Positions 1 through 10,338 of a DNA stretch of 64,000 bases are shown piece by piece. The translations under genes were made by a program, and so were the position numbers. Under the pieces are notes generated by a model, which did not search any database, was not told where the DNA came from, and was given only the letters and a program-made list of their open reading frames with translations. The DNA comes from Pictodentalium vernedei. Taxonomy: Eukaryota; Mollusca; Scaphopoda; Dentaliida; Dentaliidae. The stretch covers positions 147,795,340-147,859,339 of the forward strand of contig CM062296.1 of the NCBI GenBank assembly GCA_031216915.1. Reading direction: 5' to 3'. Numbering within the stretch: the first letter of the stretch is position 1; the number at the start of each line of letters is the position of its first letter.

Positions 1-2534
1 AGCTTATATTGTTAATTTGTTGTTGATTTCAAAGGGCGACAACCAACATTATTTCTGGATTAAGGATATGAGTAGATTGTTATCGAATCAGATTTCTAAA
101 CATAAGCATGAGAGATTTTTCTGTCTCAACTGCATGAATTCGCTCATATGTCAAGAATCGTTGATGCGTCATCAGGAATATTGCAACGAAAAGTCGAACG
201 TTACCGTCGAAATGCCTAAAGGTAACAGTCACGTGAATTTTTACAAATACAAAAGAAGATTGGTGCCTCCATTCGTCATCTACGACGATTTCGAATGTTT
301 CACCACGAAAATAAATTCTTGCCAGCCTGATGAGCGTGGGTTTTTTGTTGAAAAACTTCAGAAGCACGTACCTTCGGGTTATTGTTATCACGCGAAATGT
401 TCTTTCGACGATGGAGAATCGTTAGGTCCATTCGTCTACTCTAAACGTTCGGATGACGACGAAGTGGCTAAAAAATTCGTGGAAGAGTTAGAATCGAAAA
501 TACAAGGATTATACGACAAATTTAAAAAAATCCAAATACGTGATCATCACGCCAGAGCAACGGAAAGAATACGAGGAAACCACTGAATGTCACATCTGTA
601 GACAACCGTTCGATAATGTTTGTGAAAATAATAAAAAGTTAAGGATCACAATCACTGCACCGTTCTGTTTTCGTGGCGCTGCTCACAACAAATGTGCTTT
701 GAAATTTCGAGACGCTGTATTCTATCCGGTAATATTTCACAATCTCTCGAGCTACAATAGTCACCTGTTCGTGCAAAATATGGGTGTTAGCAAGGGAGAG
801 TTCAGCTGCATCGCGGAAAAAGACGCTAAATACATGTCATTCACTAAATGGAAGGTCATCGATAGAAAGAAGGTCGACGATGAATGGATTCCCATCCGTA
901 GAGCGAAACGTTTCATCGACAGTTATAAATTCATGTCAGCCGGTCTGGAACAATGAGTAGACAGTTTGAATAGGGAGAAATTTAAAATCACGAGTAAACA
1001 TTCGAACGATCGACGAGAATTGGTTGACTTCATGTTGAGGAAAGGCGTCTACCCTTACGATTACATGAGTGATTTCGAGAAATTCGACGACGTCGCTCTA
1101 CCTCCTAAAGAAGATTTGTATTCGAAAGTATACAAATCTCACATTTCCGATGGCGATTACGAACGCGCGCAAAAAGTGTGGAGATTGTTCGAGATGAAAT
1201 CCATGAGAGAATATCATGGCCTCTATTTGAAAAATGACGTGCTTCTCTTGGCCGACGTGTTTGAAAATATTCCACCAGTGTGTCATCGACATTACGAATT
1301 AGATCCGGCTTGGTATTTTACTGCACCTGGACTCGCTTGGGATGCTCTCTTGAAAACGACCGAGATTCATTTGGAATTATTAACTAATGTAGACATGTTG
1401 CTCATGTATGAAAAAGCTGTGAGGGGTGACGTATCTATAATTTCCACCAGATATGGCAAATCGAAAAATCATCACATGGAAAAAGATTTCGATTCGAGAG
1501 AACCGAGTAAATATATACAGTATTGGAATGCTAATAATCTGTATGGTTGGGCTATGAGTCATCCATCACCGACTGGAAATCTCAAATGGGTCGAAACGTC
1601 GGAAGAAAAACAAAAATGGAGACACTATCCTTGTATTTTAGAGGTTGATTTGGATTATTCAATTGAGTTACACGATTCACACAACGATTATCCACTGGCT
1701 CCTGAACGAATGGAAGTGAACGGCATTGAAAAACTCATTCTCAATTTAAATATCATACACAAGTATGTGGTCTATTGCGAAAATTTGAAACGTTACATCG
1801 ATCGCGGAATGACATTGATCAACGTGCATCGAATCATTCGATTCGACGAGGAGCCTTGGATGAAAAAATACATCGATCTCAACACGAATTTAAGAATGCT
1901 GGCCAAGAGCAACTTCAAAAAAGATTTCTTCAGGCTCTTGAAGAAATGCGTGTATGGGAAATCTCTGGAAAACATTAGGAATAGAACCGACGTTTGACTC
2001 GTCGCCTCTGAAGAGAGGTCTAGAAAATTAATCGCGAAACCCAATTATCAACATAGAATTATATTCGACGAGAATGTAGTGGCTGTGCAGATGCAAAAGA
2101 CGCATCTGAAGTTCGATAAACCTTGTTATCTCGGCACGATCATCTTAGACATCAGCAAGCAGTTGATGTACGAGTTTCACTACGATTATGTCAAAGCAAA
2201 ATTCGGTTCGAAAGCCAAACTATTGTTCACTGACACGGACAGTCTGGCTTTCGATATAGAGACTAGTGACATCTACGAGAACAAAGCGCCAGACGTGAAA
2301 GAATGGTTCGACATGAGTAATTATCCCGATGATCATCCGTCTGATAAATTTAAAGACGAGAGCGGTGGAAGACAGATCACCGTATTTGTAGGTTTGAGAC
2401 CCAAATTGTACGCTCATCTCCTCGATGGGGAAGAGATCAAGAAATGGAAAGGAATTCAAGCGTGTGTGACAAATAAAAGCATAGCTTTCGACGAGTATAA
2501 AGAGTGTCTTTTCGAAGGTTCGACGGTGTATAAT

Positions 2535-2585
<51 letters not shown>

Positions 2586-3086
2586 TTATTTATTTATTTA
2601 TTTATAAGGTCACATATTTATGCACAATGGCTAACCATGACCGTGACAGTTTTACGGGTGGAGGAAGTCGGAGTACCCGGAGAGAACCACCGAGCAACGA
2701 CGAGCAGCTGCCAGCTCCCCAACATCGTAACTCGCACTGCGGCACAGGCAGAGTTAGATTGGTTGAAGACATGCGTACCATCGACGTGCAGTACGCCTTA
2801 AGTACACGGCGTCATCGTGCCCCACGTGGACAATGGAGATGAAGTGTCTTGTACAAGGACACAACGCGGTTGACGCAGGTGGGATTCGAACCGAGTACCT
2901 CTCGGCTTGCAGCCTGCACCTCTACCTACTGAGCCACCGCGTTCCCCGACGGTGTATAAAAAGATGACTGCGATTAGAAGTGAAAAGCAAGAGATGTACA
3001 CCAAAGAAATCAATAAGATTGCATTGACTCCCAATTATGATAAGAGAATTATATGCCCGGATAAAATACACACGTTTGCACTCTAA
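1..3086 (+). pseudogene. E1 family B DNA polymerase (protein-primed type) remnant
   Basis: Replicative polymerase of the Polinton element, expected to copy the linear genome by protein priming. Visible features in order are a Cys/His block with CLNC and HQEYC near 130-185, an exonuclease-type block with DDFECF near 285-300, a motif A-like block with NNLYGWAM near 1533, and motif C with FTDTDSL near 2228. The same blocks occur in the E2 copy at 33.4-36.5 kb. The start lies outside the window. A SINE at 2534-2946 splits the 3-prime part. The remnant is broken. The family assignment is firm, because the motif order and spacing fit pfam03175-type polymerases. Confidence 0.92.
2534..2946 (-). mobile_element. 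tRNA-derived SINE inserted in the E1 polymerase gene
   Basis: Full-length-looking SINE in minus orientation. The TTTA/AATA-type tail is at the left (2534-2607) and the tRNA-like head is at the right end, with A-box-like text reading TGGCTCAGTAGGTAGAGG on the minus strand and a B-box-like GGTTCGAATCC. It is flanked by a 13-bp target duplication, CGACGGTGTATAA, at 2521-2533 and 2947-2959. Related copies lie at 10930, 17517 and 31113, and a 66-bp tail fragment lies at 48715. It arrived after E1 had integrated, or at least after the polymerase gene existed. Confidence 0.93.
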
Positions 3087-3255
3087 CATTATTTTGCGAC
3101 ATTACAACAAAATCGAGAGACTGAAGACGTCATAATGTAATAAGTTTAAAAAAAACACTCACGAGTTTATAACTTGAAGAAAAAGAATAGAGAGAGACAA
3201 AAAAAACCCAAATAAATAAAAAAAATTAAACAAAATAAAAACAAAAAAACATATT

Positions 3256-3686
3256 ATGAATAAGAAGAAAATAAAATGCATATCCGTAGAAGGTGTTGTC
3301 TTACCTAACGAACCCCTATCCAACATTGATCTATCGAAAGTGGCAACAGATTTAAAAGTCAAACATTTTCGAGGTGTGTTTTCTAGAGATGCCTTGCCAA
3401 GAAAAAAGACTACGATTCGGAATGTGGAATTTTAAATCTGGACGACATTGGAAGTGAAGGCACGCATTGGGTCATGCAGTTTTCGAATTGGAATAAAAAT
3501 TATTATTTTGATAGCTACGGAATCTCACCGCCGATAGAAATAAGGAACTATTTAACGTCAGTTATTAGAATACCAAAACGAGTGTAAGCGCCAGATCGAG
3601 TGTTTTGCAGTCATCTATGCCTCGACGTTCTCAAGAGATGGTCGGAAGGAGATCACTTTCAAGATATTCTCAACGATTTACATTAA
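3256..3686 (+). pseudogene. E1 adenain/Ulp1-like cysteine protease remnant
   Basis: Maturation protease of Polintons, related to adenovirus protease and Ulp1 peptidases, which cleaves capsid precursors. The His block (GTHWVMQF) lies near 3460, the Asp block (YFDSYG) near 3500 and the Cys block near 3605, in the order expected for the family. The E2 homologue at 36549-36986 is a clear parallel. It sits directly after the polymerase and before the fibre gene, separated by A-rich spacer. The start at 3256 begins MNKKKIKCISVEGVVLP and matches the E2 start. It is broken. Confidence 0.8.
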
Positions 3687-3821
3687 AGAACTTTTTTTTT
3701 GATATATATATAGAGAGAGATAAAATAAAAAAAAAAACATTTTTGGTTGCATTAATTAAACATAATAAAAAAAATTATATATAATTTTAAATAACAGAAA
3801 AAAAACGAAACAAAACAAAAC

Positions 3822-5145
3822 ATGACAGTCGATAAATTCAGTCGTGCTGACAATAATGAAAGTTCCTCCAGAAGGAAAAGAAGAACCACAGTCGAAATTG
3901 TTAGTAACATTGTCAACTTGGATGAACGATACGTTCAAAGATATGAACCTCGACAAGAACCTTTAAATTTAAACAATAAGAAAATCTACAATCTTCCCGA
4001 ACCGATCAATCAGTCAGATGCTGCAATTAAAAAATACGTCGATAGGGGAGATGAAAATTTCCAGCAGATGATGAGAGATAATTAAGTGAATAAAGCCATG
4101 ACGGATGATCTCGACTTGAAATCTAAACGAGTGGTGAACGTAGCGGATCCTTAGCGGTTCGACCGATGTTGCCACTAAAAGATATGTGGATGACGCTCAT
4201 GGGAGATTCAGTAAACATCTGAGAGAACGCTATGTTCCTAAAGTGATTCAGTCCGAATTGAACTCGAATTCTAACAAGATAATCAACGTGCCCGTTCCCA
4301 CGAATCCCAACGATGCGGCGACAAAACAATATGTAGACTTGGAACTGAGAAAAATAACATCGACGAGCTAAAAATGAAGTCGGATCTGGATGTGGGATTC
4401 AATAAGATATTGAATCTCTCTGCGATCGATGATATGGACGAAGACTCGATGGTAGTCAATAAAGGCTACGTGGATTCTGCCATACAGGATTCTCAATCCT
4501 ATCTGGAATCTCAAGTCGACAACTTATATCTGAATAAACAATCTGGAGGAAAAATGGAAGCAGGCATCAACATGAACGGTTACGAACTACACGGCCTTGA
4601 TGACCATCCCGAATACGATTCCCGTGCAGTCAGTTGAAAGTTCTTGGAAGAAAATACAGTTTGGAGAAGAAAAGGTGATATCATGGAAGGCAATATAGAC
4701 ATAGGAGGGCACACACTCATGAATCTGCAGAATCCCACTTACATGACGGATGCCTGCAATCTGATCTCCGTCGCGGAAAAGATTAAATATGGCAGACAAT
4801 TGATCACCAACCCTGGGCCGAGGAGAGTGGCGTGTTAGATGAGGGAAAAGCCGAATGGTCTTTCGGAAATGGGGGTAGTGGACCATTGCATGATATCATT
4901 CGAATGTGTCTAACTTCAACGGACTTGAGCGAAAATGCAATTGTCAATATCGTGGTGAACGGTGTGGCATGTGAGGAGAGTTACAGTGTCGAAAAATGAA
5001 AGAACAACATTCGAACACTAGCATCTTCAGTTCGCCTCTCCAGGTGGGGGATAGGATCAATTTCAAGATGAAAACCAATAATACTCAAGCTGCCACTTCA
5101 GTGGTCTCTCTGTTGATCGAACTGGACCCTCTAAACAAACAGTAA
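3822..5145 (+). pseudogene. E1 fibre-like protein remnant with phage tail-fibre-type repeats
   Basis: Likely trimeric spike or fibre. The protein is built from repeats such as NKKIYNLPEPINQSDAA followed by KKYVD, a pattern common in phage tail fibres and related beta-structured shafts. The C-terminal part resembles a head region, beginning AEWSFGNG near 4850. The E2 copy at 37128-38484 shows the same repeats and head. The start at 3822 follows an oligo-A leader. A role in receptor binding is inferred from repeat architecture and from its position as the last plus-strand gene. It is broken by several interruptions. Confidence 0.75.
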
Positions 5146-5466
5146 GTGCAAAAAATAAAAATGAAAATAATAACAAAAACAAAAAAAAAAAAAGAATGAC
5201 GATGAAAAATTAATACAATATCTCAAACGCAAACGATTCTGTACTCTCGAAAACCTGAGAAGCAAGAAAGATAAATTGTGTTTGATATTGTGTTTCACGT
5301 CTTATCAAGGAGAAAATCTAAAAGACGTTTCTAGGTTCAACGAACTCTTATGGACATTATTCTTGCTAAAGAAATTAAGCAAACAGCAAGAGAAAAAATA
5401 CTTTGTGAAGTTATAAACCGTTTCAAACTTGTGTAGGGGAGACAACTCAAAAAAAAAAATAATAAT

Positions 5467-5508
5467 AATTGGGTTTTGAGACATTGAGTGTATTCTCAAA
5501 ATCCAATT
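5467..5508. terminator. Stem-loop between convergent fibre and CARD genes of E1
   Basis: Inverted repeat with 15-bp arms (5467-5481 and 5494-5508, one mismatch) and a 12-bp loop, flanked by A-rich sequence on the left and T-rich on the right. It lies between the plus-strand fibre gene and the minus-strand CARD-like gene. E2 has a stem-loop of different sequence in the same position (38550-38606). A role in 3-prime end formation is inferred. Confidence 0.55.
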
Positions 5509-5529
5509 ATATTTTTTTTTTATTACTTT

Positions 5530-5859
5530 TTATTTTGTTTCGACATTCCGAACTTGCATAAAATTTTTTATTTGTTTTGGTTTAACATTCTTAAAACACT
5601 CGTCCATGTCTAAATCAAGATTCAACATAGCAATAATAAATTCGTCAAAAGCCATTTTTCCTCTATACATTAACATATCTCGTAAATGTCTCACGCAATC
5701 TTTCATGGTTGTTCCCTGTTTTTTAATTTGTTCTACCATTTCCGAAGTCAATATTACGGGTGTTGTCATTTCCAATTGATCTAATATATTTAATAAATTG
5801 CTCTCATTTATGTTACCTACCAAATGCTTTTGATTTCGCCCCAGACATTCTCTATCTTG
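5530..5859 (-). CDS. E1 CARD-like (death-fold) protein
   Basis: Predicted six-helix caspase-recruitment-type domain. The pattern is an N-terminal CLGRNQKHLV helix, then NLLNILDQLE, ILTSEMVEQIKK, DCVRHLRDMLMYRG and AFDEFIIAML. This matches the CARD layout of a charged first helix, ILD-x-L, an LT-x-E-x-I turn-helix, a leucine-rich fourth helix and an AF-x-x-F-I fifth helix. The E2 protein at 38632-38982 aligns along its length. It is on the minus strand directly after the fibre gene. Its presumed role is interference with caspase or inflammasome assembly, inferred from fold only. No upstream ATG was seen in the frame. Other death-fold classes (DD, DED) are alternatives. Confidence 0.65.
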   Translation of the reverse strand, partial: QDRECLGRNQKHLVGNINESNLLNILDQLEMTTPVILTSEMVEQIKKQGTTMKDCVRHLRDMLMYRGKMAFDEFIIAMLNLDLDMDECFKNVKPKQIKNFMQVRNVETK

Positions 5860-5867
5860 ATTATTCG

Positions 5868-5965
5868 TTTTTTAGCGTGTGTACTATAAAATGTACTATC
5901 AAACTTTGAATATCTCTCAACTCTCTTCAATTTCAATGCGGATTGTTTAGGTACTGATGATTACA
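5868..5965 (-). pseudogene. E1 piece of the small unknown gene seen whole-length at 31554-31925 in E2
   Basis: Short minus-strand coding piece with SALKLKRVERYSKF. It resembles the start of the E2 minus-strand gene at 31554-31925, which reads RCELKLK followed by VETYKKFG. No known domain is recognised. In E1 it lies immediately upstream of the CARD-like gene, whereas in E2 the two are about 6.7 kb apart. This is another sign that the two elements are differently arranged. The match is short, so confidence is low. Confidence 0.35.
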
Positions 5966-5984
5966 TGACTGATTATTTTTTCAA

Positions 5985-6370
5985 ATGATAATAATTATTA
6001 ATTGTATTTTTTTTTTTTTTTACTTCTTATTATATATGTAAAAAATAAAAAAAAAATGTTTACAGTTTTTTTTTCTTTAATGAGAAAAACGGTTATTAAA
6101 GTTTGTGTGTATTTTTCTTTTTTAATGATAATAATTATTAACTGTAAAAAATATTTTTTTTTGTTTTTTTTTTACTTCTTATTATATATGTAAAAGATAA
6201 CAACTTTTTTTTGCAGTTTTTTTTCTATAATGACAAAAACGGTTATTAAATTTTGTGTGTGTGTGTTTTTTTTTAATGATAATAATTATTAATTGTAAAA
6301 AAAAATTAACAACTTTTTTTTTCTTTTTTACAGTTTTTCTTCTTTAAAGACAAAAACGGTTATTATTAGG
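5985..6370. repeat. AT-rich tandem repeat, about 3 copies of 135-155 bp
   Basis: Repeated block containing AATGATAATAATTATTAA, a long T run, TTACTTCTTATTATATATG and AAAACGGTTATTA. Copies start near 5987, 6123 and 6278. Two weaker copies of the last part (AATGAAAACAGTTATT type) occur at 7155-7250. No gene is seen here. Confidence 0.75.
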
Positions 6371-6429
6371 ACTGATTATTTTCGTTGTCGTTTTGTTGTA
6401 TTTTTTTTATAAAATATTAAATATTGTGT

Positions 6430-7110
6430 GTTGTTTTATGAAAGGGAAGACGTTTTTCGACTCTGGTCGTGACCCTACCCCCACGACTAGGGTTAAGAAT
6501 ATAATTTTCGTAATCTACTCGTCGATACCTTTTATTTGATAGGTCACACGACTTCCTTCGCGAATTGTTATGAAGTAAAATTGGAAAAAATGTCATTTTC
6601 GTAATCTACTCGACGAGGCCTTTAATTTGCTAGGTCACACGACTATCTTCTCGAAACTTTTGATTTCTGATGAGTGTGACCCCCACCCCCACGTAAAATG
6701 GAAAACTGTCATTTTCATAATCTACTCGACGAGTCCTTCAAGTTTATACGTCACATGCCTGGCTTTGTAAAAAGGAAGACGTTTTTCGGCTCTGGTCGTG
6801 ACCCCCCCCCCCCCCGCCACCCCACGACGAGGGTTAAAAATATAATTTTCGTAAACTACTTGTCGATACCTTTAATTTGATAGGTCATACAGCTACCTTC
6901 TCGAAACTTTAATTTTCTATTGGGCGTGACCCCCACACCCATGTAAAATGGAAAATGTCATTTTCATAATCTACTCGTCGATACCTTCAAGTTCATACCT
7001 CACATGCCTGGTTTTGTAAAAAGGAAGACGTTTTTCGGCTCTGATCGTGCCCCCACCCCACAACGAGGGTTAAAAATATAATTTTCGTTAACTACTCATC
7101 GATGTGTAGA
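6430..7110. repeat. Higher-order minisatellite in E1
   Basis: Long unit beginning GGAAGACGTTTTTCG at about 6447, 6772 and 7022 (two to three copies, 250-330 bp). It is built from shorter blocks ATTTTCGTAATCTACTCG (about 6506, 6597, 6711, 6847, 6962 and 7077), CCTTTAATTTGATAGGTCA and GTGACCCCCACCCCCACG. A C run lies inside the second unit near 6808. E2 has no counterpart at this place. Confidence 0.85.
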
Positions 7111-7859
7111 AACATTGTTTTATTTATTTTTTTTATTTTATTTTATTTTTTTTCTTTAATGAAACCAGTTATTTTTTTAATGTTGTTTTATAAATTTTAA
7201 AAAAATAATTTTTTTCTTCAATGAAAACAGTTATTTTTTTTAATGTTGTTATATATATATTTTAAAAAACAATTTTTTATCATCCGTCTCATAACTGATA
7301 ATATCTACATAATCACGGACTGGAGCGGGCCCACCTCACGTGTTTAGACTCCATGAGCTATCTCTCTCTCTCCTTGCCAAAAACCTCTCTACATCATCGC
7401 TGGCTGGTTTGGGCCCACCGATAAATTCACAGCCGATTTGGACTCTGTTTTTCCACAGGAATCGACATTAGATCACTCATCTTCCATCCACACCGGTAGT
7501 GTCTTTTTGATGGTATTCTGTCGAAAAAAATTCACCTAAAATGGCGTGTCTGTGTTACCTCTGTGAAAAGGTGTGTTTTCCCGAGAACGGTCATTGTCAG
7601 ATTTTTTGAGCCCACCAAAAAGTTTTTAGGAGAAGGAATTTTTTAGAGTTTGTTAAAATTCTGTCGAAATTTTAGTCCGACCCACGTTAACCCATTAGAG
7701 AAATCGACGTCAAACCCACGACACCTCATCTACCACCACCACTGTAAGAACCTGGAAAAAGTCACGATGTGAACACGGGCATGTCGCGTCAAACAATTCG
7801 ATCGTGACAAACGCAATTTGGTCGAAAAAACTAAGTTTTGGGTGAGACACGATCTGTGC
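7111..7859. other. Spacer of E1 without a recognised gene
   Basis: The first 170 bases are T-rich with weak copies of the preceding AT repeat. From 7281 the base composition becomes more even, but no reading frame with recognisable content is seen on either strand. The E2 counterpart at this relative position encodes the rest of the major capsid protein. Confidence 0.5.
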
Positions 7860-8589
7860 CAAAAAGTGGATGGGCTCATACTCTCCATTTCACACTACTC
7901 ATACTTTTTCCACGACCGAAGGCAGCACATGTGGAACAAACCAAGATATCTTGTTCAGATGTATCTTACCGGCATTGGTCGCGGTGGGTTTGATGATGGC
8001 TTCGTCATTTCCTTTTCAAATCAATGTCAGATTGTGTTTGAATCCAAAGAGAATCTTATCGTAATCTTCTGCAAATCCGGATAAGTGTTTCATATGAAAA
8101 CGTTCCTCTAGGTCTCGACGTCTTGATGACGTAGTTGAATCTCATGGCGACACCGATATTAGCTGCACTCATGTCGGCGACAGTGTCTTTCACCCACAAT
8201 TGACTGAGTCCTTTAGATTTCGAAAAATCGTCCGGATACGTCAAGAGTCCGTAAATCATGCTGGCCGGGCCAGGACCAAACACGGATTCTATCTATTGTC
8301 CCGAGAGCATGTATTTTATATTACTGAACAGATGCATCCTGCCGTTATTGGTTAGAGTGACTATGTCATCATCAGCGTAATCGCTTCCGTCTTCCTTGGT
8401 CAGACATCCCTGTATCACTATGTGACTTTCGCTGGAGTGAACAAACAGATCTTGAGTCTCGACAATGATTCTTATCTCACCGGCATTGTTCAGACTGGTT
8501 CCAGTCATGGGTTCATACTCATGAACTTCATATTCTTGAATGCTTTCATCTCTCAAAAGTCCTTCGGTTATATCTAATATATTTGTCAT
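7860..8589 (-). pseudogene. E1 double jelly-roll major capsid protein remnant
   Basis: Remnant of the main shell protein. The N-terminal part reads EYEVHEYEPMTGTSLNNAGE, followed by GEIRIIVETQDLF, ANDDxVT-type text and FSNIKYMLSGQ, then GLLTYPDDFSKSKGLSQLW. These blocks align in order with the E2 protein at 39041-40314 and with capsid proteins of Polinton-like elements known from cnidarian and arthropod genomes (recalled, not searched). It lies downstream of the integrase on the minus strand. It is broken. Confidence 0.75.
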
Positions 8590-8689
8590 GTTTTTTTGTT
8601 TGCGTTAATTCGTTTGCTTTTTATTTATTATAAATTGTTTATTTTAAATTATTATTTTTTTAATTTATTTTTTTTCTTACTATATATGT

Positions 8690-9545
8690 GTAAAAAAAAG
8701 TGAAGGGTTGGTTTTCAAAACACCGTCTTCTGCTGCCATCTTCGTCATCCTCTAATGCTTCTATTTTGTAAGTCACTGGATCCGTGTAAAATATTCTAAT
8801 GATCTTAAAGATTTCCTTGCTCCATCGAGGAGTGTAACCTTTCATGAAGAGTGACTTTTAAGAAGTGATACTCACTCGACTGCAAATTTCGGTGGTCTAG
8901 ACACTTTCTTGATCTTAATCATTTTGGGATAGATATTTGCGAAGATGTGTTTTTCGTTTTGAGGATCGCTAGCTTCTGCAGGCATCATCTTGATCGTTTG
9001 TGTCGCGTGTTGTTGTATTCTTCAACCAGTTTCTCTAGAACGTCGATATATTTCTCGGTCTTATTGGCCGTGAAATACTTGTACATTTTTTCCTTCATGG
9101 TTCTATTCCAATGTTCGAGCACGTTGGCTTTCCCTTCGTTTTCGACGGAATGGAGGTGGACCAACGGATCAACGTGACTGTTGTAAAAGTCATTCCCCTT
9201 GTCTACCCACAATTTATCCAGTTTTCGAGAAGACTATGTGAATATGCTCTTCAAAGCCTCGGCCACGCAAGCTCCCGATTTATTCTTCAGAGGTCTCATC
9301 CATCCATATTTCGAAAACACGTCGATGACTATCACTATGTATTTAACGCCCTCGTTCCATCTTGAAACCAATTTCATGTCGACCAGTTCGGCCGACCAGA
9401 TCTGACCCAGACCCTTCACAAACATCCTTCTCCTTCAAAATTTATGCGTTACAAGCTTGCATAGTTCATTCGCCAATGCATTCTTTAATAATTTCTTTCT
9501 GGACACTTTTTTATGACCCCATCCGAATCGATGTTTGGTACCAAT
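8690..9545 (-). pseudogene. E1 retroviral-type (rve) integrase remnant
   Basis: DDE integrase that inserts the element and leaves a 6-bp target duplication. The catalytic core includes WSAELVDMKLVSRW, VIDVFSKYGWMRPLKNKSG, LWVDKGNDFYN and EHWNRTMKEKMYKYFTANK, in the usual D-D-E order. The C-terminal SH3-like part reads GYTPRWSKEIF followed by TDPVTYKIEALEDDE. It is on the minus strand between the capsid gene and the Zn-ribbon/PLA2-like gene, as in E2. It is broken. Confidence 0.88.
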
Positions 9546-10232
9546 CACTTTACTGACCATGAACGTTCGAGTCTCTCTCTCCTAGTGGGATTCGATATAT
9601 TTTTCATTTCCGTCAACATGTTTTTATCGCAGATTCGATTATGAGTCTCAACATCGGGAAGTTTAGTGTAGCACAGATCTTGATTGTAAGCGGCCGAATC
9701 TACCCTATTGATGAGTTTGTTCCAAGATTTAGGAGTCAGATCTCGATTCAATCTCTTATTTAACCCTTTACCTAACATGAAAAGCAGACGACACTTGCAA
9801 AAAAAATTTTTGAATAACTAATTTTTTTCATTTTTTGTCTCAAAAACATAGGTTATGACCCCTCATTGGAACGAGCTCGACGAGCTCGTTCCAATGAGGG
9901 GTCATAACCTATGTTTTTGAGACAAAAAATGAAAAAAATAATGAAAATTAATTGGCGATTTTTGAGAATAGCGCTGGCCGGTTTTGGCCGTTACGTTGGG
10001 TAAAGGGTTGATTTCCTGCCAGGTCACGTGAATTGATGTCCTGGCAGATGCATTTCGACGGGTAGATTATTAATCAATTTATTCATCAGGCTGGCACCAC
10101 ATTTGACGAATTGCATCTTAGTCGAATCGCACATTTTACACGTTCTGCGAAGCATGGGTTTGTTATTTTTTGTCAGTACATTTTTTTAATGTTAACCATA
10201 TTGGTAACTCTCTTGCATTTGACGCAATATAT
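9546..10232 (-). pseudogene. E1 Zn-ribbon (DUF5679-like) plus PLA2-like protein remnant, carrying a MITE
   Basis: The N-terminal part starts YCVKCKRVT near 10230, the signature of a DUF5679-type zinc ribbon. After a stretch matching NNLPVEMHLPGHQF, the C-terminal part reads NKRLNRDLTPKSWNKLINRV and DLCYTKLPDVETHNR. The second part resembles the parvovirus-VP1-type phospholipase A2 fold, which helps virions escape endosomes. The E2 copy shows the calcium-loop-like GPGTKL and the HDLCY motif more clearly. A piggyBac-like MITE (9765-10007) lies inside the gene. It is broken. Confidence 0.6.
9765..10007. mobile_element. piggyBac-like MITE with a near-perfect central palindrome
   Basis: Non-autonomous DNA transposon. 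It has a TTAA at the left (9761-9764) and TTGA at the right (10008-10011), and ends CCCTTTACC...GGTAAAGGG. The core 9823-9938 is a palindrome with arms of about 58 bp (CATAGGTTATGACCCCTCAT and its complement) meeting at GAGCTCGACGAGCTC. A relative in the opposite orientation at 17960-18145 has only one arm of that palindrome. TTAA targets and CCC ends point to the piggyBac superfamily, and no transposase is present. Confidence 0.75.
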
Positions 10233-10338
10233 TTGTTTGTTTTTTTTTTCGTATATATAAATTATTTATATTTTTCGTATTTTTTTAATTTATATATATA
10301 ATTTCTTTAATTTTTCTTGATATATATATTTTTTTTTT

